A DNA stretch of 64,000 nucleotides, from contig CM058040.1 of the NCBI GenBank assembly GCA_030169165.1, forward strand, positions 78,791,684-78,855,683, written 5' to 3'. A program made the translations under genes and the position numbers. Positions 36,797-47,465 of this stretch are shown here, piece after piece. How positions within the stretch are numbered: the first letter of the stretch is position 1; each line of letters opens with the position of its first letter. Under the pieces are notes generated by a model, which was not told the origin of the DNA, searched no databases, and worked only from the letters and a program-made list of their open reading frames with translations. This DNA comes from Centaurea solstitialis (lineage: Eukaryota > Streptophyta > Magnoliopsida > Asterales > Asteraceae).

Positions 36797-37274
36797 AAGG
36801 GAGTGTTTGGGAGTGCTTATCCGCTTATTTTCAATGTTTTCAAATAAGTAGATCCCATTTTATTTCTTTAAAACTGCTTATCTACGCTTTCAACCCGTGA
36901 TAAACAATTTTACCCAAACACTTAAAATTCTTTTTTCAACCCGTGATAAACAGATAAGGAGAAAAAGAATCAAGGGGGCTAGCTCAGTTGGATAAGTAAC
37001 ATCCTTGGGCGGTGTGGTGAGAAAGCCACACTACCAGGGTTCAAATCCCACAGACGACACTTTCCTGAGATATCCAGACTCTGGATCTGGTCCTTCGGGG
37101 CAGGGTTCGGGTTGGTCCATAGGGCCCCTAAAACCTGTCGGTCGGGCTCAACCATAGTTTGGGCCGGGTCACAACGGATTAATGGGATTGTCCGTAAGAA
37201 GGTCCGATACCGCTAGAACGTATAACTTGCCGTTAAAAAAAAGAGGTAAAAAATAGCAATCTCAAACACCCCTT
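36797..37274. mobile_element. Small TIR element hosting a SINE
   Basis: The left AAGGGAGTGTTTGGGAGTGC matches the complement of the right GCAATCTCAAACACCCCTT. The SINE at 36975-37242 splits it. No target duplication was identified. Confidence 0.5.
36975..37242 (+). mobile_element. tRNA-derived SINE
   Basis: The head GGGGCTAGCTCAGTTGGATAAG (A box) and GGGTTCAAATCCC (B box) are tRNA-like. A family-specific body follows (GATATCCAGACTCTGGATC, GGGCCGGGTCACAACGGATT) and the tail is an A run at 37235-37242. The tRNA part is extended and does not fold as a functional tRNA. Same family as 58031-58361. Confidence 0.8.
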
Positions 37275-38218
37275 AGATCTCTAAAAACTCTATTTTAAGT
37301 TTTTAACATAGTTGAAAATACTTAAATTCTCATTAAACTTATGAAAGATAGTTAGCAAAATTGTTTGCGACCATTTATTGATTGTTTATAATAATTTAGG
37401 TTCTCAAACTTTATTAGATTGTAAACCTTGAAAAATAAATAACTTTAAAAAACTTCTCAATTGGTTTATTTATTTTCTTATTACAAGATAAAACAAACTC
37501 TAATCAATGAAGTAAATGACAAAAGAATGACACGTCTTTAGTTATACTATTTAATAATTTAGTAACATGAATATATGGTGAATATTAAGATACTTTTAGA
37601 ATTTGATGTATTTATATTTGAAGATTTTTTATTGTTTTCTTTCACCGTTTTAAAGTAGTTGTGTCCAATTGTTGGAGATCCTCTTACACAACTATTGATT
37701 TTGAAAAAGTAAACTTAAAAATGATTTACGTTCGTGGTAAACATTAATGGGCAATTAAAGGATAACTTGTAACTTAAATTAAAATGAAGTTTTTAGAAAT
37801 TGTTTCTTTTAAATATTTCATGCACATGCTTTTTTAGTAAAGTATATATTTTCTCTCTAGTAGAAAATTAAGTAATGTATATTCTTTTCTTTTTTCAAAC
37901 CTTAATTTTGTAGATCCTTTCACTCTTCTACAAATATGGGAAAAAGTTCCTTTCTTTCTCATCACCTTTCTATATTTTAGACAATATTTTGTAGGTGGTC
38001 AAATTAAGAAATATATATATCTATATATATATATATATTCTTTTTCATTTTGAAGGCCTTTCAAATATAATTTTGTACTATAATATTTAGATCTTATTCT
38101 ATTAAAAATCTTTAATATTTTCGGAAATGTTATTTTCTTTACTCTTGACACAAATAATAACCATGGAAGCTTAAATTTTCAGTTGAAAACCTAATTCCCT
38201 TTACCCACTTCTAAACCC
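37275..38218. other. AT-rich spacer
   Basis: Nothing recognisable except (TA)n-rich sequence near 38010-38040. Confidence 0.5.
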
Positions 38219-38574
38219 TTGCCGTTTGGTTCGCGGAATTGGATGGAATTCAAAGGAATTGGAATGACGAATTCCATTGACCAAATTCCATATCGCTGTT
38301 TGGTTCGCGGAATGAAAGCTAAGGAATCCTTTGAATTTCTTCAAATTCCTTAAATCAAGGAATTTGCCATTCCAAGCCATATATCCCTTGGAATTCGTTG
38401 GAATCATTCCTCCTCCCTCTCGTTTTCTCCATCTATGGTTTTCCCATCTCCATCCATCGTTCTCTCATTCCAAATCTTTTCTCGGTCCGGTCTCGGTTTT
38501 TTTATTTATTAAATAATTAAATTATATATAAAATTAAATAATCAAATTATATATATTATATATATATATATAAA

Positions 38575-39068
38575 GGATCATGCGAGAATGAAATCTTTTT
38601 AAGAGAATACGAGAATGATTTTTATCCATCCATTTTTCTATTTCAAATACATCACCCAAACAACCTCTATGGTCATCCACTTCCCCCACCTCTGGCACTA
38701 CCATCACCACCGCCACCGCCACCGCCTCTGCCACCACCGCCACCACCACTGTCGCCTCCGCCGGCACCATTGACACCGCGAGCATCACCTACGACACCCC
38801 GGTTGGCACCTCCGGCACCACCGTCGGCACCTTCGAAACCACCGCCGGTACCTCCGGCACCATCGAAACCACCGCCGGCACATCCGAAACCACCGCCGGC
38901 ACCATCGAAACCACCGCCGGCACCATCGAAACCACTGCCGGCACCTCAGGCACCATCAAAACCACCGTTGGCACCTCTGGCACCATCGAAACCACCCATA
39001 TATATATATAATCATTCTCGTATTCTCTTAAATTGATGTCGTTCTCGTTTGAACCCACCCCTATATAT
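38575..39068. mobile_element. (TA)n-flanked TIR element with CACCG core
   Basis: The left GATCATGCGAGAATGAAATC and ATACGAGAATGATTTTTATC pair with the right-end complement (GTTCTCGTTTGAACCC). TA runs lie on both sides. The termini match the element at 26499. The core (38690-39000) is a CCACCGCCGGCACC/CATCGAAACC triplet-periodic block. ORFs here are repeat shadows. Confidence 0.65.
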
Positions 39069-39089
39069 ATAAAGTGGTTCGGTATTTGG

Positions 39090-39470
39090 GGAAACCAAGT
39101 ATGTTCGGTTCGATTTTTTCGGGTAGTTTGATTCAGATCAGTTTTTTACCGGTTGAGATGGAAACCAAAACCAAAATTGAACGATTACGGTTTTCGGCTC
39201 GACTAGGCTTTTCCCGGTTGAGATGCAAACCAAAAATGAAATTGAACCGATTTCGGTTTTCGGCTCGGCTCGGCTCGGTTTTTCTCCGCCGAGGTGGAAA
39301 CCAAAACCGAAATAGAACCGATTTTGGTTTTCGTCCCGGTTCGGCTTTTTCCGGTCGAGATGGAAACCATAACCGATATCGAACCGATTTCGGTTTTCGG
39401 CTCAGTTAGGTTTTTTCAATCGAAATGGAAAGCAAAGCTGAAACCGAACCGATTTCGATGTTGGATTCGT
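39090..39470. repeat. 65-71-bp tandem array
   Basis: About five degenerate units each contain GAGATGGAAACCAAAACCGA and CCGATTTCGGTTTTCGGCTC, with unit starts near 39155, 39220, 39291, 39356 and 39422. The array keeps short ORFs open but encodes no known domain. Confidence 0.75.
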
Positions 39471-39761
39471 TTTTTTGTTTCGGTTTCGGTTTTTGTTTCT
39501 TTTTTTTTCGTTTCGATTCAACTTTTGTTTTTGCTCACCTTACTTTTTACATTTTTATTCCAATTCCAATTCCATCCAACCAAACACGACCAAAATGTGT
39601 GGTCAAATTCCATCAAATTCCAATTCCAATTCCTTCAAAGTCAAATTCTTTGACGAATTCCAATTCCACCGAATTCCTTTCCACGAACCAAACGCTACCT
39701 TAAGGTGTTTTTCGTGTGGGTTATAGGAATTAAATGAAACAAATTGAATTTCATGTATTTA

Positions 39762-40484
39762 GAGCATCCATAGTGTAGGTTTTCAAAGATTTTTCAAAGG
39801 TTTTTCAAAAAGCAAAAACCTCAGTTTGAGGTTTTTCACATACTGTAAAGGTTTTTCGGATGAGTTTTTTCATGGGTTTTTGCGTCATAGGTCGTAACTG
39901 CACGACCTGCTTTTTCAGAGGTTTTTCGTATTTAATTTATTTTAACTTTATAAAACTTTATAAAAATCTCATATTAACTAGTTATACTTTTTATATACAG
40001 TTTCCATATTTAAATTTTATTATTAAAAAAAATACTAAATTAATTATATATTTAATATATTTAAATAAATGTCTCAAAGTTAAGATTTTTCTACGATTTT
40101 TTATATATTTTTAACTCACTTTTAATTTTTCAGTATTATTTTTTAAAAATTTTCGTTGCACCAATATTTCAAGATTTCACCAACGAGTTTCAACAATACC
40201 TTCAAAGAAATTCCGAGATACGTTTCAACAATAATTAATGTAATAGTATTTTCTTGATATAAATAAATATGTATTTGTATAGTTTTATTGTATTTATTTT
40301 TATAAAAAAAAATATAAATGATATAAAGTTAAAATGGCGTGACCCTAAAAAATATGAAAAAGCTTTGATGGGGTTTTTCACATAGTGAAATAAGTAGAGG
40401 TTTTTAGGTTGTTGAGGTGGTAATAATACGTAAGAAAAAAGTTGTGAAAAAACTATGTGAAAAACCCATTCATTGTGGATGCTC
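39762..40484. mobile_element. Tourist-like MITE (GAGCATCCA termini)
   Basis: The left GAGCATCCATAGTG and right CATTGTGGATGCTC are inverted, and TTA flanks both sides (39759-39761 and 40485-40487). Length 723 bp. GGTTTTTC-rich arms. No transposase. Confidence 0.8.
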
Positions 40485-40931
40485 TTAGGAGGATTTGAAA
40501 ACCTTTTGTTTGTTTGATTTGTAGAGATTGAAATGAATTTGGATTTCTTGTTATTTATAAAAAAATATTAAAATTTTATAACAATTATAAAGATAATTAA
40601 GTTATCTTTTATTTACCTTCCTACTAAAAAATATATATTTTTACCATTTTTCTAAAACATTGTTATACACAAATCATCCTAAATGCCTTGAAATCTTAGC
40701 TAATTTTATTGGAATTTTGAAATCCTATGTTGAAGACATTTCAAAGAATCCTAGAATTTTAAATCCACACAATCCTGCAAACCAAACATGGAATTAGAAT
40801 GGATTTAAAATCCAAATCCACAAATCCATTCCATTCTTGCAAATAAAATGGACCTTAATATTTTCATAGCACAAAAATGTTACTTTTTTTTACCCTTTCC
40901 ATATCAACATTTTGTTTTTGAAACTCTAAGA

Positions 40932-41618
40932 GGATGTTTGGTTCGTTGGAATTCGTCGGAATCTAGTGGAATTGGAATGATCAATTCTATTGGCTAAATT
41001 CCTTCATGCTGTTTGGTTGCCTAAGGAATAGAATTCAATTCCATGAATTTTTTCACTTGCGGATTTGTTCATTTCTTCTCAAATGAGATGGAATTGAATT
41101 ACATTCCTTCCAATCTTTTGTTAATGACAAAAACACCCTTATCCGGACCACCATCAGCCAACCACCATCACCTCCGGGCACCACCACCACCGACAACCAC
41201 CACCACCTTTAGGCACCACCGCCACCGGCCACCACCACCTTTAGCAACCACTGCCACCGTCAACCAATACCACTAGCCACCATCGCCACCGTCAATCACC
41301 ACCTCTGACCATCACTGCCACCGACCACCACTGCCATCGTCAACCACCATCGACCACCACTATCGTTCAATGTTATTTGATGTTATTTTATTAGTATTTT
41401 TAAAAATATATATAAAAGGGTATTTTGGTCATATGTCATCATTTCATTCTAATTCCAAAGCTAGATTTTGTTAACCAAACATATATATTCCAATTCCTTT
41501 AATAGATTTCATTCCATTTCATATCAACGAAACAGCTGGTCAAATCTAATAACACTCCATTCCAATTCCTCTGACAGATTCCATTATTTTAGAAACCATT
41601 TTAAAAACCAAACGCCCC
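40932..41618. mobile_element. TIR element with CCACCA core
   Basis: The left GGATGTTTGGTTCGTTGGAAT and right AAAACCAAACGCCCC form imperfect inverted ends. AATTCC-rich arms flank a CCACCATC-type core (41147-41365). No coding gene. Confidence 0.5.
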
Positions 41619-42181
41619 AAAGATTTATCATAATTCAAAAAGATCTTATATATATCACATCTGATCAATTATAATTAAGCAAATTTATCTAATAAAACCC
41701 TACATATAATTCATTAATGCGTTTGAATTTATTTAAACCAACTTATAATGAATTAGTGAACATATTTGAATATATATAAGATAGATATTAGACTTTAGTA
41801 ATATAATAAATTACTTCATAAAATCTCAATAACTTCCTCACAAAAAATATTGCATAGCTTTAGGAAATAAATAAAAAGGAATTGCAAGAATTAAAGACAT
41901 GGGAAAATAGATATGGAATGTGTATAGCAGCTATGGAGAAATATAGGGCATGAGGGTAACGGTCGGAAGAAAAGAGGTGGGGTCCGTGACACATGATAAT
42001 TGCCCCCATCACACCAACATTGAGCTGTGCATCAAACTCATTTTTGGAGCCCACGATTTTTATTCTTCAAACTATTCTCAGCTGGCAATTCCTCTTTCCC
42101 TTAAAAACACCCCCTTCCCCATTTCATTCTTCTCACCTTCCATTTCCATTTCTCTCTTTCTATAATCCATCCAATCCTTCC
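41619..42181 (+). promoter_or_regulatory. Upstream region and 5' UTR of the patellin gene
   Basis: AT-rich DNA that becomes pyrimidine-rich just before the ATG (CCATTTCCATTTCTCTCTTTC), as in many plant leaders. I cannot name a specific promoter element with confidence. Confidence 0.4.
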
Positions 42182-44820
42182 ATGGCGGCAGAAACCCTCA
42201 CCACAGCTCAACAATCGGCAGAAGAACAAGTAGCCGTTGTTGTTTCCGATGTTCCCGAGGCTGAAAAGGTTGAAGAAACCTGTCAGAAAGAATCCGTCAT
42301 GGTACCAGAGCCCGTAAAGGATGTCGTCGTTGAAGACGACAAGGAGGAAAAAGTCACGGCGTCGATTTCCTTCAAGGAGGAAACCAACGTCGTGGGCGAA
42401 CTCCCCGATCCACAAAAGAAAGCCTTAGACGAACTCAAATCATTGGTTCAAGAAGCCCTTAACAAACACGAGTTCACCGCCCCGCCTCCACCGCCGGAAA
42501 AACCCTCTTCCGCCGCGGAACCAGAATCCGCCACCAAGCCCTCCGAGGACCCTGCTGCCCCGGTGCCTGAATCCGAATGCAAAAAAGAAGCTAAAGATAC
42601 GGCGGAGGAAGTGACGGTGAAACCGGAATCCTGCATCGATGAAGACGGAGCAAAAAAGATCGAAGCGATCCAAGAAACGATCGTAGCCGTCACCATGCCA
42701 GCCGAGCCACCGAAGACGGAAGAAACCGAACAACCGCCACCGTGCGCGGCCGAGGAAAAAACCCCGATCGCACCGGAAGAAATCTCAATCTGGGGGATCC
42801 CGTTGCTCGCGGACGAACGCAGCGACGTGATCCTCCTGAAGTTCCTCCGAGCGAGGGACTTCAAGGTGAAAGACGCGTTCACCATGCTGAAAAGCGTGGT
42901 GGCATGGCGAAAAGAGTTCGGAATCGATTCCCTGATGGATGAAGATCTGGGAACCGAGCAAGAACAGGTTGTCTACATGCACGGTGTGGATAAAGAAGGG
43001 CACCCGGTTTGCTATAACGCATATGGGGAGTATCAGAACAAAGAGCTCTATCAGGAGACGTTTTCCGATGATGAGAAACGGAAGAAGTTTCTCCGGTGGA
43101 GGATCCAGTTTCTTGAGAAGAGCATCAGGAAGCTGGATTTCAGCCCCCATGGGATCTCCACCATCGTTCAAGTCAACGATCTCAAGTATTCTCCGGCTCC
43201 GTTTAAGAAAGAACTCCGACAAGTTCTTCAGTTGCTCCAAGACAACTACCCTGAATTCGTCGCCAAACAGGTACCTTCAAATTTCAATTCCCGATCGATT
43301 GTTTTTCCGATCTGTTTACCAAGATTTTACACTTGAAAATCCACAGCAAAACTCTAAAAATTAAACCTTTGTAGCGATTTTGCTAGAATGTTTTGTTGTG
43401 AGGTTTCAAAAGTAAAATCTTTCTTCGGCGTGAATAGAAGCTTTATTCGGCCTGAATAAAGCTTAAGGCGCACAATTGCTATGTCACATGACGAATAAAG
43501 TTTAGGTGTCGATTGAGATTCTCAGATGACACGATTTTAGTGGTTGTCATATTCACAACAAAAAGATGAATTCATAATTTTCTTTTATATATATATTATT
43601 TGTATATATTAATAATCTGTCAGTTGAATTTCTGTGTTTTCTGGTGTTTTGGGACATGACGACATATTCTGATCTTTGTCCTTTTGACCTGGAGTCAACG
43701 GTGACCCAACTGCCACATGCTTTTGTTTTGGTTTTTGATTTTGGATCTGGGTTTTTGTGGTCAAATGTTAATCTGACATGGGTATTAAAAAAATGAATGT
43801 TTTTTTGTGTTTGGATTTTGATTTCTTGAGATGTGTTTTTGTTGAAGGTGTTTGTTAATGTTCCATGGTGGTATCTGGCTTTCTACAAGATGATCAATCC
43901 ATTCTTCACCCAAAGGACCAAAAGCAAATTTGTGTTTGCTGGCCCTTCAAAAACAACTGAAACCCTCTTCAAGTAAGTTATTCATCAATCATACAATTCA
44001 AATATTATTATATTCTTATATGCCATTAGAGCAAATGTCCCTTTATAGGTCATATTTGGTCTATTTTTGGAGCCTTACATATGTTTTGGAATCTTGGTAT
44101 GGTTCAAAGATATTTTTATATGGTATCGGAGAAAATTCTACCACTTTATGTACTATTATAGAATCAATCAAAGTAAGTGTATATCAGTTTTGGGACTCAA
44201 AACCCCTGGACAATATACTGGAGTCCCAGATTGACTAGACTTGTCCATTTTTCTTGAACTTTTGTTATGTCCTCAAAAGGGCACTTTTAGAGAGTAACCT
44301 GATATTATTTTCTTAAATTTTTAACTTGTTTGATGCAATTTCAGATACATATCACCTGAGCTGGTTCCGGTTCAATATGGTGGACTTAGCAGGGATGGTG
44401 AACAAGAATTCACCACCGATGATTGTATCACCGAGGAGATCATCAAGCCTTCATCTCAACACACAATCGAGTTCCCTGCCCCTGAGGTACCATCCTTCAA
44501 ACTGTCTTCGTTTTCATTTTTTTTGTGTTATGTTTTGAACAGTGTTTTAACGCGGTGTGGTTTAACTGTAGACATGCACGTTGATATGGGAGGCTCGAGT
44601 GGTGGGATGCGAAGTCTCGTATGGGGCTGAATTTGTGCCAAATGCAGAGGATGGATACACAATTATTGTTCAGAAATCAAGAAAGATTACCGGCAACGGT
44701 GCAGAATCGGTGATCAACGGACGATATAAATGCGGAGAACCGGGGAAGGTGGTGCTTACATTCTATAATCAAAGTTCCAAGAAGAAGAAGGTGTTGTACA
44801 GGTTGAAAAATAAGGTCTGA
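42182..44820 (+). CDS. Patellin-like phosphoinositide-binding SEC14/GOLD protein (PATL3-like)
   Basis: Patellins are plasma-membrane and cell-plate associated lipid-transfer proteins. Exons 42182-43270, 43848-43972, 44345-44486 and 44572-44820 are joined by GT-AG introns and give 534 codons and a TGA stop. Residues 1 to about 205 are acidic and P/E/K-rich, typical of patellin N-termini. A CRAL-TRIO N region follows (SDVILLKFLRARDFKVKDA, about 210-255), then the SEC14 lipid-binding lobe through VPWWYLAFYKMINPFF and KFVFAGPSKT (about 365-395), then a C-terminal GOLD beta-sandwich (CTLIWEARVVGCEVSYGAEF to LYRLKNKV). The start is the ATG that opens MAAETLTTAQQ, preceded by a pyrimidine-rich leader. 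An upstream in-frame ATG at 41993 would add an unlikely hydrophobic extension. Length is close to Arabidopsis PATL3/PATL6. The paralogue number is a judgement from memory. Confidence 0.94.
43395..43590. repeat. Repeat in patellin intron 1
   Basis: AATAAAGCTT, GATGACACGATTTTAGTGG and CACAACAAAAAGATGAATTC resemble the TIR element at 28460-28706. The borders are not clear. It sits inside the first intron and does not affect the coding frame. Confidence 0.45.
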
Positions 44821-45308
44821 GTGAGAGTTTGTTTCATATTTATTAATTATTGAATTTATATTGTTCTCTTTGGTGATTTGATTTGTTTGTTTGTTTGGTT
44901 TGTGTTACTATAGTTTTTTTTTTCTTTTGAACATGTTATGTATTTGAATATACTAATGGATTGTGGGCAAATATTTTTGAAATTCATTTGGTTTATGGAT
45001 GTCTTCACTTGGTTAATATTTACATTATTTTTTTGAAATTATATATGATATTTGGTCGATTGGATCGTTTACTTAATCTTTACCCATTCGGTGTGACTTT
45101 ACCTTACTAGTTGAATATGACAAGAATTAGAATCTCATTCGGTAAGAGCAACGACAATGGTTGAGAGTCCTACCCGATAAGTGAGGGTGACGACTCTTAC
45201 CAGGTAAGTGCTTATCAGAAAAATTGTTACATACGGTACCATTTTAACATACTAAAATATTATCAAGACAGGTGACGTGTTGAATCTTACTAGTGAATGC
45301 TTACCGGG
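44821..45308. other. Patellin 3' flank and MITE fragments
   Basis: 3' UTR-like T-rich DNA, then from about 45110 CCGATAAGTG, CGGTAAGTGCTTA and TTACCGGGTAAG motifs. These look like a rearranged copy of the MITE at 9203-9480. Confidence 0.45.
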
Positions 45309-45763
45309 TAAGGGGTTGTTCGGGTTGTAGCTTAATAGGCTGTATAGCCTATATAGCTTATTTGTTCAGCCATTAATAGTTGTTCGATTGTGGCTTATTC
45401 ACTTAGCTGGTTCTCCTTTTACTCTTCACCATCTACCATCTTCATCCCCATTCAAAAAATCATAAAACCTTTGTCTTTGACATCTTAAACCTTTCGTTCC
45501 CCTCTGCTTGTAACACTAGCAAATCGATGGCGGTTTTTGAATGCCTTGTCTATCAAGTCTCCGTCAATGCTTCTCCTCTTCTCTCTATGAAAGGAAACCA
45601 ATTGGAACATGACTTCAAATTCGTCAGGGGCTTCAATCTACGGTTTTGAACCCAATCGGTGTTGTTGGGTGTGAACAGTTGCTAGATTGCTAACCAATCT
45701 CTATTGTAGCATTTCTAAAGAATCAAAGGGTTCACACTTCACAGAACCTTTTTCAAGCCATTG

Positions 45764-45768
45764 ATTTG
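45764..45768. repeat. Target-site duplication of the Copia element (left copy)
   Basis: ATTTG precedes the left LTR and is repeated exactly at 57342-57346. Confidence 0.92.
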
Positions 45769-46373
45769 TGTTAGAACTAATTCTGTTGCATTACCACTGC
45801 TGAAGATATTTTGGTTAACACTGCTGGTTGTGAAGTTCTTACCACTGCCAGTATGTGTGATTTCACTAAAGATCAGATTACCATTGCTCTTGAAGATTAC
45901 CACTGCCTGTACAAAGTTACCACTGCTGGTGGAAGATTAATATTGCTTTTGTTATTACCACTGCTGACAAGATAATGGTAAGGAAAGGATTGCGATGAAT
46001 GAAGATATGGACAAGATACGATCTGCTTGGAGATATTTTAGAGATTATCTTGTAAATCTAGTTTTCTTATTGTAATCTTGTAATTCGTATATATAGCTGA
46101 TAGGTTTATCTTTGTTAGATACGAGTTTTTCATAGCTTTTGTTTAGAATTAAGAGCCTCAAGATTGTTCTTGTAATCCCTGCAATTGAGAAGAGTTGCAC
46201 GTCTGTTTGAGCCTGTTCAAACAGATTGGGGCTTGTGTTTGTAATCATTAAGCTATTGAAATCAATACACATACAGTTTGTTTACAAATTCATTGTTTTC
46301 TTAATACAATCAAAGTGTTATTCCGCAAACTTCTTTGATTAAGTTTTCTGATCTTGATATTTAGATCCTGTCA
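45769..46373 (+). repeat. Copia left LTR
   Basis: 605 bp from TGTTAGAAC to ATCCTGTCA. The first 190 bases hold about eight variants of TTACCACTGCT. A TATATA block at about 46091 may be the TATA box. It lacks 25 bases present in the right LTR. Confidence 0.93.
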
Positions 46374-46375
46374 AG

Positions 46376-46387
46376 TGGTATCAGAGC
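46376..46387 (+). promoter_or_regulatory. Copia primer-binding site (initiator tRNA-Met)
   Basis: TGGTATCAGAGC lies two bases after the left LTR and matches the complement of the tRNA-iMet 3' end. Confidence 0.93.
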
Positions 46388-46416
46388 TAGTTTTAAAACC
46401 AGAAAACTTGTCTACA

Positions 46417-47465
46417 ATGGATACTCAGGAAACAGTTTTGGTCTCTAAAGTTCCCATGCTCAAACCCAATGAGTTTGACATGTGGAAAATCCGAATCCGT
46501 CAATACATGCTTCTCACAGACTATGGGATGTGGGAAGTTGTTGAAAACGGACCTGGTGTTGATGAAGCTGTGGCTGAAGGAGGTGCAAGACCCCCACCCA
46601 GATCTGATGCTGACAGAAAGAGAAGGCAAACTGAGATGAAGGCATTGAGTACCCTGCTGTTGGCTATTCCTAATGAATACCAGCATCAATTCAGTACTTA
46701 TATTGATGCCAAATCTCTCTGGACTGCTCTTGAAAAGAGGTTCTCTGGAACCAAAAGCACAAAGAGGAACCAGAAAGCCATTTTGAAGCAGCAATATGAA
46801 AACTTCACATCCTTGAAGAATGAATCCATGACTCAGAATTTTGATAGATTCAACAAGCTGATTGGAGAGCTAGCAACTGTGGATATGAAGATGGACAAAG
46901 ATGATGTGAATAGAAAGTTCCTCAGATCTCTTGGAGAGGAATGGACTATTTACACTGTCTCATTCAGACAAGGAGATGACTTGGAGGACAAGGAACTTGA
47001 AGATCTATACAATGATCTAAGGATCTTTGAAGCAGAAGTGGAGAAGAAGAAAAGACCCATTGGATACACTCATAATACTGCTCTTCTTTCTGAAAACCCT
47101 AGTTCTTTCAATACCACTGCTTTTAATAATACCACTGCTGCTTTTAATACTACTAGTGAAACTGTATCTAATACAAATTCTTGTTCATCTCAGGAAATCA
47201 ATGAGGACACAGTTCTGGAAGCTTTCTTAGCAAGTCATGTCAAGTCATCATTGATCAATGATGATCTGGATCAGATCAATGCAGATGACCTTGAAGAGAT
47301 GGACATCAAGTGGCAGATGGCCATGCTTACCCTGAGGATGAAGAGGTTTATCAGAAGAACTGGAAGGAACAACTTTGATCTCAAAGAGGAGATAAAGCTG
47401 GTTTTGATAAATCAAAGGTAAGATGCTACAAGTGCAATGAACCAGGGCACTTTGCCAGAGAATGC
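46417..47465 (+). pseudogene. gag: Copia gag, frameshifted before the zinc knuckle
   Basis: Gag forms the virus-like particle that packages element RNA. I start at the ATG opening MDTQETVLVSK, 43 bases after the LTR; an upstream in-frame ATG at 46354 lies in the LTR and is unlikely. The open frame runs to 47421 with a UBN2-type capsid region (FDMWKIRIRQYML, MWEVVENG, LWTALEKRF). The zinc knuckle CYKCNEPGHFARECK (CX2CX4HX4C, 47424-47465) is in a different frame, so at least one indel lies in the preceding 100 bases. A second knuckle (CFICYKTNHLPRDC, 48519-48560) lies further on in yet another broken segment. Confidence 0.85.

Larger units (their letters stand above)
38219..39697. mobile_element. 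Tourist-like TIR element with a nested (TA)n element and a tandem array
   Basis: The left CCGTTTGGTTCGCGGAATTGG pairs with the right-end complement (CGTTTGGTTCGTGGAAAGG). The interior carries GGAATTC/AATTCC-rich arms, a nested (TA)n-flanked element (38575-39068) and a tandem array (39090-39470). A second inner copy of TTTGGTTCGCGGAAT lies at about 38298, so more than one insertion may be superimposed. Confidence 0.5.

Noticed and set aside
36975..37050. tRNA gene
   Set aside because: A and B boxes are present but the arms do not fold as a full tRNA, and a SINE body with poly(A) follows.
38770..39703. Pro/Lys-rich and KTKIE-repeat ORFs
   Set aside because: They follow the CACCG core and the 65-71-bp array of mobile elements.
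41993..42181. Upstream start for patellin at 41993
   Set aside because: It would add a hydrophobic, low-conservation leader absent from known patellins; the 42182 ATG fits the family.
42101..43364. ORFs opposite or out of frame to the patellin exon 1
   Set aside because: They overlap a strongly supported exon and match no family. Their composition is that of the complement of the acidic N-terminus.
46045..46272. 75-codon - strand ORF, repeated at 57013-57240
   Set aside because: Lies wholly in the Copia LTRs and is duplicated only because the LTRs are.
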